This document shows, in pieces, positions 23,001 to 33,886 of a DNA stretch of 64,000 nucleotides; within the stretch, counting starts at the first letter, position 1, and each line of letters starts with the position of its first letter. The position numbers were made by a program, and so were the translations under genes. The notes under the pieces are model-generated. The model had not been told where the DNA came from and made no database searches. It saw only the letters and a list, made by a program, of their open reading frames with translations. This DNA is from Panagrolaimus kolymaensis (lineage: Eukaryota; Nematoda; Chromadorea; Rhabditida; Panagrolaimidae): assembly GCA_028622995.1 (NCBI GenBank), contig JAJQJQ010000097.1:111833-175832 (forward strand), given 5' to 3'.

Positions 23001-26000
23001 TTAGTTTGAAAATTATTTTTTTGGGTTTTAAAAGTCTTACCAGCTGCATTAATTAGATCCAATTTTTTTGCAGCTTCTTCACTTTCTTGTTTAGTTTTTT
23101 CGTGGATTTCTTGCAAAATTGCATATTGCTCTCTCTGATATTTAAGTTCAATTTGCAATTTATCTTTAGCGGCAATAGCTTCAGAATGAGCAATATGAAG
23201 TTCACTATTTCGTCGCTCTGCATTGGTTCGAAGATCATCCGCAACATTTCGATAATTATCTCGTTCCACTGTAATCACATCAAGTTGAGATTTAAGTTGC
23301 TCGAGTTTTTCATGTTCGTTAGCTTTTAACAAATTTTCTAAACCTTCCAAAGTTAAATTCATTCTTTCATTCGATGAACGAGTTTCACGAAGGACATTGC
23401 ATTGAGCTTCAAATAAGTTGGCATTATTCCTAGCGACATCATATTTTTCGGTTAAAAGGTGATAATCCACTTTAATTCGAGTTAGTTCATCTTGCTTGGT
23501 AAGGAGCTCATTTGTGACTTGATCAATTCGCTTTTGATCTGAATCCAGTTGAGCTTTGTGTTTAGCAATTAGATCAGTCTTTTTGGAAATTTCTTTTTCA
23601 AGTTCGTTAACTTTTTTAAACGCAGTTTCTTGATTTTTCTTTTGATATTCCAAATCACTTTCAAGTCTGCCATTAGTTAAACGAAGTTGACTAATTAATT
23701 CCATTTGTGAATCCACACGATTATTCAAAGCTCTAAAAAAAGGGTTGAAAAAGTATATAAAAAAATTTGAATAACAAAAAATGTAAAACTTACTCTTCAG
23801 TTTTTTGTTTGTCGTCCACAATATAATGGAATTTTTGTTCAAATTTTTCATATTTAATTTTCCATTCATTATTATTTGATTCTTGATCAACAAAATTTCG
23901 AGAATTATTAAGCGCTTTTAATGGGGATCGATGTTGGAGGCGTTCAACTTCAGCTTTATATCCATCTCGTTGCTTTTCAAGTTGATTAATAATCAATGAA
24001 GTTTTTTCTTGTGAATCTCGAAGAATTTCAATTTCATGAGTAAATACAGAAAGTTTATTATGCAAACTTTCGAGCCTAAAAAACACAATTTTGGGGTAAA
24101 ATATAGAAAAATTTAAAATAGAAAAAACATACTCTTCTTGTTTAGCTTGTCGAATGGATTCTTCATTCGAACGTTTCATTTCTTCAAGTTGTTGAATTAA
24201 ATTAATATTTTGTTCATGCAATTCTCGAATATTTGAAAATACTGCTATATCATTTGCGGAAACATCTGGATCAATGGTGCCCGAATTATCTGCGACGTAG
24301 AGCAATTTTTGTACTTGCTTGGTTAAAGTTGAATTTAAACTTTGAGCAGATAATAATTCGGTTCGAGTAAATTTCAATTCTCGAGCAATATTATCAAATT
24401 CATTGCGTAAAAAGTTTCGATCTTCAAAAGCTGTTTTAAGTTGGCGACGAAGTTCTTCATTTTCGGCGTTAGCGATATCGTAATCTTTGCGGATTTGAAG
24501 AATATTGGGTGCATTCTTTTTAAGATCCGCCACCAAACTTCGAACATATTCTTCCATGTGTTCTCGTTTTTGACGTTCTTCAGTAAGTTCTCCAAGAACT
24601 TTGCAATGTTGAGCATAAAGGGAAGTGAGGGAAGTGCCAGACGAAAGGAGTTCAGCCGCTGAAGCTGCAGTGGCAGAAAATGAAGATAAATCTGCGCCAC
24701 CTGGGAAAGCTAAAACAAAAAAAAGTTTGGATAAAATTAAGTTTCGATGAAAAAAAAATTCTTACCATTTCCTCCACCAAATTTAAGTAAATCATTAGCT
24801 TTATCAAGTTCATCTTGCAAAGTAATAATTTTTAATTCTCGATCCGCCACTTGATCTCTCGCTTCTTCAGAAATATGTTTATTTGCTTCATTCACCGCAA
24901 TCAAAGCTTCATCTTTATCGGTCAAAGCTGAACGAAGTTCATCTTCATCATTTTTGAATGCTTCAATTTCAAGCTTCAAATTCTCGATCTCAGCTTTGTA
25001 AGTAGAAATTAGCCGATCTTTAACTCGTAATTCATTTGAAATATTTTCAACTGCAACATTTTTTTCATTGGTTAATTGCATTTTAAGTTCCCTCAAATCT
25101 TTGCATTCATCTTCCAAATCCGTAAGTTTGGCACCCAAAGATTCATTTTGAAGCATTAAATCATCGATGGAATTTCCAAATTCTGCTGATTTGTTTGATA
25201 ATTCTCGCTCAAAGTGAACCTAAAAATTTTCGGGGTAAATGGAAAATTTTTTTAGGGGAAAAACATACAATTTTAAGTCGCAAAGTTGAAATGGTTTTTT
25301 CTCGATCACCCAATTCATTCATATACCATTCACGATTTTTGGAATATAATTCCTTTTCTTGAGCCCATCGTTCTTTATCATGCTGAAGCATGACTTTTTC
25401 TGATTGAAAATCATCTATTTCTGTTTGAAATTTGGCTATTTTATTTAGGGCCTTTTGATAATCATTTTTAAGGGATGCAATGTCTTCTAGAATATATATA
25501 TATAATTTTTAGCAATAGTTAAATTGAAAAAAAAGTTAAAGGACTAACCAGTTAGGGATCGTTTTTCATTAAGTAACCGAGTAGTTTGAAATTCAAGTTG
25601 CTCCTTTTGATGCCTCAATTGAGTATTTTCTGATTGCCATTGAGCTTTATCAACCAACAAAGTTTCTCGCTCTTTATCGATGCGAATATACATATTACTT
25701 TTTTCAAGGGCAGCTTTTTCTAAAAAACTTCAAAATTAGAAACATTCTGATAGGCAAAAATCAACAAACCTAAAGCTTGATTTGCACCTTTCAGCGCATC
25801 ATTTTCTTTAGAAAATTTGTCCACATTTGTTTTAAAATCATTAACTTGCTCTTTTAAAACATAATTTTCACGTTCTAAAAATGAACAAAAATTTAAAAAA
25901 TAAATAAAATGGGGTTTAAATAATTTACCAAGTTGAGCAAGTTTAAGTTTAACTTCTTCACCATTGCCACCATTATCCGCCGCCATGGATTCATCCATAT

Positions 26001-26037
26001 TAGCGGCTGCTGAAGCCGCAGATGTATCTGCAGCCAT
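20040..26037 (-). CDS. npp-21: Nuclear-basket nucleoporin Tpr/Mlp1 (NPP-21-like)
   Basis: Fifteen exons sum to 5190 bp, encoding 1729 residues: 26037-25929, 25874-25770, 25719-25549, 25486-25269, 25219-24766, 24709-24133, 24075-23794, 23732-23041, 22982-22884, 22826-22291, 22218-21706, 21634-21302, 21248-21105, 21050-20633, 20578-20040. After an Ala-rich start (MAADTSAASAAANMDE) nearly everything to about residue 1490 is heptad-patterned coiled coil rich in Q, E, L, N and K. The TPR/MLP1-type central region lies in the middle. Residues about 1525-1550 carry a bipartite-like basic signal (NRKRS...AKRRKS). The last 180 residues are extremely Asp/Glu-rich. Large coiled coil, then NLS, then acidic tail is the architecture of vertebrate Tpr and C. 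elegans NPP-21, which form filaments on the nuclear face of pores and act in mRNA export and spindle-checkpoint anchoring. Introns are 45-70 bp and all GT-AG. The gene symbol is assigned by homology inferred from architecture. Confidence 0.88.
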
Positions 26038-27564
26038 AATAAGAAGCTAGAAAATATAAACAATATTCTAAAATAATTCAATCCGAATATGACCAATAAA
26101 TAATTTGTTTGAAGAAAAATATTTAGTAGTTGATTGAAAAGTTGAATAAAATTTGAAAGACGCCAAATAAAAATATTTAAAGAATAAAAAAATGTGCGCG
26201 AACTTCAATAAATAAATAAAAAAAGTTTTCGTGATAAGAAAACTTTTTGCGTTTGTTATTGCTCTTTTTCATTAGTTTTTTTGTGGAAAGGGCATGATTT
26301 ATCGAAAGTCGAGTGACCTTTACTTTTTTTCTTCCAAAAAAAGAAGAAAAGAGTATGAGGGCTTCTCTTTGGAACTTTTCGTAAATATTATTTATAGCAA
26401 AATCAAAACAAAAGAATGATCCGTGAAGGAATAAAACAAGGCTGAAGGCAAAGTATGAGGCTTTCAAGTATACACATTTAAATTACATGTGATAAAAAAA
26501 ATTGAAAAATTATTTATTTAAAAAATGATTGCTAGCACAAAACATAAATTTTTTAACACTTTTTCTTGTTTTTAAAGTTAATAATAACAAATCCTATAAA
26601 TATCCTTGCGCATTTTTTCAACTAGAAAAAATAAACAAAAAAAACAACGCGCATAATTTTCTTTGGAAATTATTGTTTTGTTTTTTCTTCCTTCAGGTTG
26701 GTTTAGTTGCCTGCTGCCATTTTGAAAATAACGAAATCAAGCAGCAATGCTTTTTATTTTTTGGCTTTCATCTTTTATGTTTTTGAATCTTTTATTAATT
26801 TTTATTCTCTTTAGTTTTATAAATTAAAAGTTTTTTTGAAATTTTATTCAACACTTAAAAAATAGCGGATAATAAGAAAATCCTTGATCCAAATCTGCAA
26901 AAAATGCATAAGAAAGAAATTAATGAACGTAAAAGAGTAATTTTGTTTGAAAAAGCTATTAATTTTGAACGCCGACAAAAGTTACAAAAATATAATTGTT
27001 TCTTCTTTTTTTAACGTTTCAAATAAATTGTTTACTATTATTGATGCTTTTTACACATATATCTTTTGAAAGAATTTGTAATTCTTCGATGATTTTGAAA
27101 ATAAATGAAATGGACAAAAAGTTGATCATGCTTTGGTGTCCTGTATTTTTTCCAATATGTACAATCATCGTCATGTGAATCTTTTTTGTTATTGCTATTT
27201 TAATTTTGTTTTCTTGTTATTATGTTTTTGTTATTGCATATTAATAACAATTTTCTTGCCTTTAAGGTTTGTATAAAAGCGGTGTATTGTTAATGCTTTT
27301 AATTTTGTTATAAACATTTGAGACGCATAGAAGAGAATAAAATTATGTGTTGAAGTTTGAATTTAATAAAGACTTGGTTCTCTTTGTTTGAATCGGATTT
27401 AAGTGACAGTAACTTAAACTCGAAAGAAATATGCCTTTGTTATTTTTATATTTAGTTGTTCACTTACCAGTGGTGTCACAAAAATTCTTTTCTATTTTAA
27501 TAAGCGATTCTTATTCGTCAATTTAATAAAATAATATCTCATTTTTCTTTCTTCGCTTTATATG
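26038..27564. other. Divergent intergenic region, no gene seen
   Basis: About 1.5 kb between the start of the Tpr gene (-) and the small plus-strand gene at 27600. Open frames here are low-complexity F/K/I translations. Promoters for both genes are expected; no element is recognised. Confidence 0.5.
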
Positions 27565-27573
27565 TTTTTTTAG
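27565..27573 (+). promoter_or_regulatory. Splice acceptor upstream of the 74-codon gene
   Basis: GTTTTTTTAG lies 26 bases upstream of the ATG at 27600. No upstream coding exon is evident, so this is a likely spliced-leader acceptor or the end of a 5'UTR intron. Confidence 0.5.
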
Positions 27574-27599
27574 GCTAGCCTGCTAGAAAATTGTCCACG

Positions 27600-27824
27600 A
27601 TGGAAGGCCGTAAAATGGTGGATGGAAAACCCGGTGACCGCTTTAATGTAGCAGAAGATTTTGAGGGTAAATATAAAAATGCCATTGGAGTTCCTTTGCA
27701 AACACCACGTGGCCAACCTGTACCTATTCCAGATGGTACCGGCCCCCCGGCTGTACGAGAAGTAGTTCGCCCTGATTTTCGCAAAGTTGATAAAAACGGA
27801 CCAGTCTTTGGCAATGAGAAGTAA
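27600..27824 (+). CDS. Unrecognised 74-residue soluble protein
   Basis: Single exon from the ATG at 27600 to TAA at 27822-27824, following a splice acceptor at 27573. The product (MEGRKMVDGKPGDRFN start, PVFGNEK end) is charged and rich in Gly, Pro and Val, with no Cys, signal peptide or membrane segment. Codon use and GC content are clearly higher than in the flanks. GC-ending codons are frequent, as in highly expressed genes. Overlapping open frames on the minus strand (27570-27833 and 27575-27814) are by-products of this composition; the plus frame is preferred because it has an ATG and a properly placed acceptor. AATAAA occurs about 30 bases past the stop. I do not recognise the family. 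Confidence 0.65.
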   Translation: MEGRKMVDGKPGDRFNVAEDFEGKYKNAIGVPLQTPRGQPVPIPDGTGPPAVREVVRPDFRKVDKNGPVFGNEK

Positions 27825-28604
27825 TACTCTCAATGATGATGAATATGCTAAAATAAATTTTTTTAAAAATAATTTTCACCTTAGTATATTTTTTTGTGAT
27901 CTATATTTAACTCGGTTTCAATATTTTTTATAATATGTTTTTTGTCAATAAACTTAATTTCTAAAGGACCACGTTGGAAAATTAACATCTGTTTTTTTAT
28001 TTGTAATAAAGGAAAACTTGAAATTATGAAACATCTAGAAGCAAAAAAGTAGAAGAGCTTTCTGCTTTTTATTAAATTCTGTTCTCGTATATTTACTCTC
28101 TTTCACTATTGACTTAGGCCATTTTTTAAAAATAATACCACTCATTAGCTACATCCTCCATTTCAACAAGATCGATAGGAAAAAGTGACACTAAAATTTT
28201 ATAACAAAAAAGTGTGGTGCTTTTATAATACTTTTTTGAAACCGCCATCACGCAAAATAAAATTAAAAACAATTTTACACTCAAAATTAGTCATGTCCGT
28301 GGGAAAGATAAAATATCACAGGTTTAAAATTTTAAGATTTTGAAAAATTTTCTTGTTTTTTTATGCAATATCTAAAAAAGATGAAATTATATATGTTTTT
28401 ACAAATGTGTTTAAAAAAGAGTAGTATGTAAATACTGTTTATTTTTCCCCTATTTCCCGCAAAATAAAAAAATAAAAGAAAAGATCTTCCAAATGTCTGT
28501 TTTAGGAGGTTTTTTTTATTTATTTATCTTTGTTGTTGTTGGTATGTGCCTGTCAGCTCAAAAAAAACCTTTTTGCCAGTCCAATTTTTCATTTCTTCCG
28601 CTTT

Positions 28605-28641
<37 letters not shown>

Positions 28642-30094
28642 AATATTTTTTTTGTCTTTTGTAAATCGATGTTTTCGATATTTAATAAAATTCGAGATTT
28701 GGTGAAGGCGATTAAAAACATTATCCATTTTAAAATCGCTTTTTTACATTTGAATTATTTAGAGCTAAAATAATAAGAAAATGCAACAACATTTGATCAG
28801 GCTCTAGCTTTGATTTCTTAACAAAAATAATCGTCACTGATGGTGCAAGAAACATAATAGATGCCTTTTCTTGGAAGAAAATTAAAGAAAATATATATTT
28901 TATATCGAAAATTACATTTGATGAATACGCTTCTCTTTTTTTATGGCAAGTTTCGTTCCAAAAAATGATGCAATAAACAAAGATTTGAAAACAAACAACG
29001 AAAAAAGAAACAAATAGCGCAAAGGTGTGTCTGTCTTTATTTTTTATGATGATTTTTTTGCCTTAGTTTTTTTCTTATTGATTTTATTTGTGCCAGACGA
29101 CGAAAAAAACGCATTTTTTTCTCTATTTAAAGTTTTTTTTGTGTTTGCCTTATCTTCATTTTTCGTATATTTTTGAATATTTCTATTAGTAATTTTTTTG
29201 TTTTGTTAACAAAATTTTAATAATATTTAATTTACAGAAATTATACAAGAATTTGATTAATGATTTTTTAAACATTTTTGGATATCATTATATCCAGCAG
29301 TTTAAAAGTGACATAAAGAGCAACGAAATTTATGTACATTGGTCTTAAATATATCCACTTTTGGAAATCTAGAAATTATTAAAATTTGGATATTACATAA
29401 ATGTTTATCACAAGATCTTTTTTTTAAATTCCAATGTTTGCAATATTTATTATTTGATAGAGTAGGATTCGATGACACTAAAACCATTTGTTAAATTTTA
29501 AGTGTAAAAACCCTATCTATGGCAAACTTAGAACCAATTTTTTTATATACCATTTCTGAAATTATTTTTATCAAACTCATGAGAAAAAAAACTATTTAAC
29601 ATTGATAATGAAGCGAAAATATAAAAAAAAAATTCAAAAGAAATTATTTAAATGATGAATTATAAATTATATAATTACTGAGCTTTGAAATTTTAATTGT
29701 CTTTTCTTTTCATTTAAATAAATGAAGAAAAAAATGAAGCACGAGAAAGATCCATTTAACTTTAACTTTAATTATTAAAAGTTCTTGAAGTTATACATAG
29801 ATTGACGCATTACTATAGAAGTAATAAAGTATTTTATTAAGTATAAAACAAACTCTCGATGGTTGACTAATTTTTAGGCCAATTAATTAAAAAAGATAGT
29901 CGAATATAATTGGTTTTTCCAGTTGGATGTTTTATTTTTTATTGAGAGAACTATTAACTTTAGGCTTCATTAATTAATTTAAAAAAAATGTGTCTAGCTA
30001 CAATTAAAATAAATAAAGTATTATTTTTTAAAAGTTTGTTAATTGTAGTTTTACTTAGACTACGAACGTCTGGGGTTGTCGCTATCTCTGAAAG
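27825..30094. other. Intergenic, 2.3 kb, with (AT)n microsatellite
   Basis: No supported gene. A minus-strand open frame at 29302-29487 encodes a Cys/His/Lys-rich 61-codon peptide without splice context or known family and is left uncalled. An AT dinucleotide array lies at about 28610-28636. The last kilobase is the expected promoter region of the receptor starting at 30095. Confidence 0.5.
28610..28636. repeat. (AT)n microsatellite
   Basis: Thirteen uninterrupted AT dinucleotides, with similar AT-rich sequence following. A simple repeat with no other meaning visible. Confidence 0.9.
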
Positions 30095-31191
30095 ATGGTG
30101 TCTGCTCAATATTTAATTGTTTTAACAATTATCGAAACTTTTGTATACACTTTTCATGGATCCATTTTTTTGTTGTTATTTTGTAAAAGAAAAACTGCTT
30201 TCAAAGGTCCATTTTATGCTATTTTTCGAATTGTTTTGGCTGCAGATTTGACTTCTTTTGTTTTGGTAAGTTTTTATTATTTTAAACAATTTTGTGGGCA
30301 GCCAAATATGCAACTCATTGAAATGTTTTCAGGTCGTCCTCGCCTTCAGAGTCCCATTATTAGCGGTGGAATTTTTCAAAAAAGAAAATATTATTCCATC
30401 TTGCATTCTACTTTTGACTCCATATTTCTTAGTTATTCAATTTATTGGACACACTTTTATGGCTTTCAATCGTTTCACCTTGCTTTGGTTTCCAATAAAA
30501 TATGAAAGAATTTGGCGCAAAAATTGGTATACTCCAATTTTGTTTTTGCTTCCATTTGGGCATATTTGTTATCGATTTCATGAACCTGGAAATTTTATAT
30601 TTCCTGCATCCGTAAATACTGTTTTAATGTTATACAAAAATCCAGCAATGAATGCTTTAACTTTTTTGGTATCAGCGTATATATTTTCAGTTACCACAAT
30701 TTTTGCAGCAATATTTAATATTTTTGCGTTAATTAAATTTTATTTTTATAAACAAACAACAAATAATGCGAATATGAAAGAAAAAAGACTGTTATGTGAG
30801 TAAAATTTTTTTGTTCTAGGTTTTCGAAAATAATTTACTGTTTTTTTAGTTTTGAGTTGTTTAATATTTGTGGCTCAAGTTTTTCGAACAAGTTACAGTT
30901 TTTCAAGACAAATATTTTCATCTGATGAAGCTTTTACTGCTTTTTTAATTGCGGCTCTACCATTTATTACTGATGCCTTTGCATTAACCGGAAGCATCTC
31001 TTTGTTATTATTAAGGTAAAGATTTATTTAAAACCCCATCTTGCATCATTATAATTACTCCTTTGTTTTTTTATAGTCCAACAACTAGGAAAGAATATGC
31101 GAAATTTTATTTTTTCCTTTGTAAAAATCCATCTGAATCAAATTCAACTTCGGTTTATCCATTTACATTTACAAATAAATCAAGAAATTGA
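30095..31191 (+). CDS. Srg/Srv-like 7TM chemoreceptor
   Basis: Four exons (30095-30265, 30333-30795, 30850-31015, 31077-31191) total 915 bp, encoding 304 residues, intact. Exon 1 is 171 bp and exon 3 166 bp, as in the 4-10 kb cluster. Exon 2 is 463 bp, one codon longer because of an extra residue in the FPASVNTV loop. Landmarks are MVSAQYLIVLT, CKRKTAFKG, NRFTLLWFPIKYERIW, YRFHEPG, FVAQVFRTSY and ITDAFALTG. The tail is 34 residues beginning PTTRKEY. All donors are GTAAGT-like or GTGAGT and acceptors are T-rich AG. Its opposite orientation to the 4-10 kb tandem group implies an inversion or dispersed duplication. Ligand unknown. Confidence 0.88.
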
Positions 31192-31309
31192 TAAAAAATA
31201 AAAAAAGCGGGTAAAAGTATTTATTATAAAAAATTTACGGTTAAATGATTGGAATAAATAAATGCGACTATTTCACGCTCTTCATATTAAAGTATCTAGT
31301 AAAAAATTG

Positions 31310-31905
31310 TTACGGGAGAATGTAAAGTTGTATTAATTTCGGTATTAGTTTTTTACATAAATAAAAATTAATATATTCTTTTCGAATCGTTGGACTAAAG
31401 AAAATAAAGTAATTATTTACTAAAAACTAACTTTTGCTACAAATATATATATACATACCTTAACAAAAGTAAAGAAATGCTTCCAGTCCTAGCAAAAATG
31501 TCACTAGCTAATGGTAAAGCTGCCAATAACGCTGCTGTGAGAGTTGCATCCTAAGAAAATAAAGATCGACCAAGTCTATTTCCAAGTCGAAAAACTTGGG
31601 CAATAAAAATATACATGTAATAACTGAAAAAGATATTAAATGGAAAACCCTGAAACCAAAATGAAAAAATAAACATACCAAATAAACATTTTTCATTTTC
31701 AATATTTAAATTTGTTGTGTTTTTATATGTGTGAAATTTTATAAGTGACAAAACATTCAGTGCTGCGGCGATGCCACTGCTTGTAATGTAAATTAATGTT
31801 GACATTAAAAATGTTAATGACATTAGCGAGAAATTTCTCAAAGTTAAATTAACACTAAATTATGCAGCAAAAATAAAAATACCCGGTTCATGTAATCAAG
31901 TATTT
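31310..31905 (-). pseudogene. Decayed 5'-truncated Srg/Srv-like receptor
   Basis: Remnants of three exons face the intact receptor at 30095-31191: part of exon 2 (about 31905-31679), exon 3 (31623-31459) and exon 4 (31394-31310). Splice sites are retained. Stops occur in frame at 31896-31898 (TGA where the Arg of YRLHE is expected), 31860-31862 (TAA where Glu is expected after FAA) and 31551-31553 (TAG after RSLFS). Exon 3 is 165 rather than 166 bp. TM1 to TM3 are absent. Closest in the window to the receptor at 55569-58222 (shared RSLF, LTAALLAALPL and KFHTYKNTTNLNI segments). Confidence 0.85.
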
Positions 31906-32748
31906 AAAGCTTTATAAAAAAATTTTTGTTTCATTATAGTAAGAGATCAGGCCCGAGAACATAAGCTTATATTGATTGAAAAAATTATAAATTTTGATTT
32001 TATCAAAAAAAAAATAAGTGCAACAACTTGAGGTTGATTAGTTTGTTTGCATATAAACTGGGGTGTGTTATTTGGATATGGTGCAACATTTATTTTAGCT
32101 ATGTAAAAATACATTTTTGGTGCCAATTTCTTTTTATCATAAAATAATTTTAAAGAAATTAGCAATCTTTTAGAACTCTCACCATTTAAATGTGGAATAA
32201 GAATTATACGATTTTTGAAGAGAAAAAATTTATTGTTGTTGAAGCATTTTTAAGTCTACTTTCTAAAGCAGCCATAAATTAATAACGTCGCGTTTTTTTG
32301 ATAAAGTTAAAAATAAATATTTAACAGGTGAAACACATTTATAGAATTCATAAAGTTCTGACATTTTTCTAACTTTAAAGAAAAAATTCAACAAAAATTA
32401 ATGAATAAATTTTACGTTTTTGAATATAAACTGCTAATAAATAATATTTTATACATAAGGGCTTTCAAGAACCAAAAAATTAAAACCTTTAGTTAAGAAA
32501 ACCTTTTTTTGTTTAATATTACTTCTCTATTTTTTGAGCTTGACAAATTATTATTCGAGAGAATATTGCATTTTTGCCCTTTCTTTATATTCTTTTTTTT
32601 TTTTGATGCATGCCCCTAAACTATAGAATTTCTTTTTTATTTAAGAAAGCTTTAGAAGAAATTTAAAAACAAATAAAAAAAATTACAAAATACATACAAT
32701 ATAGGACTAACAAACAAAATAAAATCTTTTAGTTAATCATTAATTTTT
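31906..32748. other. Intergenic, no gene seen
   Basis: AT-rich sequence between a receptor pseudogene and the 3' end of the intronless receptor. The open minus-strand frame at 31947-32165 has no recognised features. Confidence 0.5.
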
Positions 32749-33840
32749 TTAGCCTTTAAAATTTCGGCATGAAAAGGCTATCGAAGTATTTGATAAGGGG
32801 GTTACATTTATAATGGTTATAGATTTTTTAACAAATAAATTTTTTATAAATGCCAAAGGATAAAATATAACTTTTCTATATGGTTTTATAAAAATTCCCG
32901 TCAAAATGATGTCGTATATTTCAGAAGAACATGCAGCAAAAAAGCAATAATTTATAATCATTGTTGGTTCTTTGATAAAAAAATGTATGTAAGCCCCTAA
33001 TAAACCGGGAATTAAATAACAAATTAAATATCCCGAAAATTGTATTAACAACATTCGACGCAACATTTCATTCAATTTTTTCGATTGATCTGACAAATGA
33101 GTTTGGGTTTGAAGTTTAAAAGTAATATAAAAATTTAGTAAAATTCCAACAATCAAAAAGGAACCACGCAATAAAATTATTGCTCCCATAATTAAGAAAA
33201 AAAATGGTATTCCATTTTGTTGGTTACCTTTAAAAATAATTATACTTTTAACATTAATTATCGCATCAAGACCAATAATATAATTTTTAATATATGTTTC
33301 GACATTTTCAGCTGGAATCATAAATATGTCGTGTAAAGATTTATTTAAAAAAATAACACTCATAATAATGAAAAAGCAAAAATTTGTGATTAATAGAAAT
33401 CCATATAAATGCATGGGAAATTTAAAATTTCCATTTGATTTCAAACAAAAATAACGCTCAAATACCATAGCAATTGATGAATCAACAGTTATGAAAGATC
33501 CAAATATAGTCAAAGTATAAAGAAGAAAGATTATATTTGGATCAAAACTTTTACTTATTCCAGGCGAATAAAAAAATAAAAATGGATGTAATAACGATGG
33601 CGGATTTAATAGAATGGATATATGAAGCACGATGGAGCTAATCATATAATTAATTAAATAAAATTTAATTTTTTTCATAGATTTTGGAGTTTTTAAAATT
33701 ATGATAATTAGAAAAATAATGGAGCAAAATAAAGTTGTCGAAGATAGAATATCGCATGCTAAAACATAGTTTGAAGCAAATTTTTCATCATATAATTGAC
33801 TCCCATTATATTTAATAATTGTTTCTATTTCATCGGACAT
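32749..33840 (-). CDS. Srh/Str-superfamily 7TM chemoreceptor, intronless
   Basis: One uninterrupted 364-codon frame from the ATG at 33840 (MSDEIETII) to the stop at 32749. It has seven hydrophobic segments. After TM1 comes ILKTPKSMKKIKFYLINYM, the TP--MK--K--L signature of Srh/Sri-type nematode receptors. TM3 ends VFERYFCLK in the DRY position, the pre-TM6 loop has LNEMLRRMLLIQFSGYLICYLIPG, and TM7 is followed by IFIKPYRKVI, the P-YR motif. Codons upstream of the ATG are in frame but non-ATG. Lack of introns is unusual beside the multi-exon receptors here and may reflect retroposition. The 5' end lies 46 bp from a 1.59-kb palindromic element. Confidence 0.85.
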   Translation of the reverse strand: MSDEIETIIKYNGSQLYDEKFASNYVLACDILSSTTLFCSIIFLIIIILKTPKSMKKIKFYLINYMISSIVLHISILLNPPSLLHPFLFFYSPGISKSFDPNIIFLLYTLTIFGSFITVDSSIAMVFERYFCLKSNGNFKFPMHLYGFLLITNFCFFIIMSVIFLNKSLHDIFMIPAENVETYIKNYIIGLDAIINVKSIIIFKGNQQNGIPFFFLIMGAIILLRGSFLIVGILLNFYITFKLQTQTHLSDQSKKLNEMLRRMLLIQFSGYLICYLIPGLLGAYIHFFIKEPTMIINYCFFAACSSEIYDIILTGIFIKPYRKVIFYPLAFIKNLFVKKSITIINVTPLSNTSIAFSCRNFKG

Positions 33841-33886
33841 TTCTAATAAAAAATGAAGCAACTTTATTTTTTTTACAAAAATATAT

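Noticed and set aside
20031..26000. Long open frames antisense and out of frame to the Tpr gene (for example 20045-20524, 22580-22810)
   Set aside because: They mirror the coiled-coil and acidic-repeat codons of the real gene and have no splice structure or independent motifs.
27570..27833. Minus-strand frames over the 74-codon gene
   Set aside because: They start at non-ATG codons and have no acceptor or promoter context; the plus-strand frame has both.
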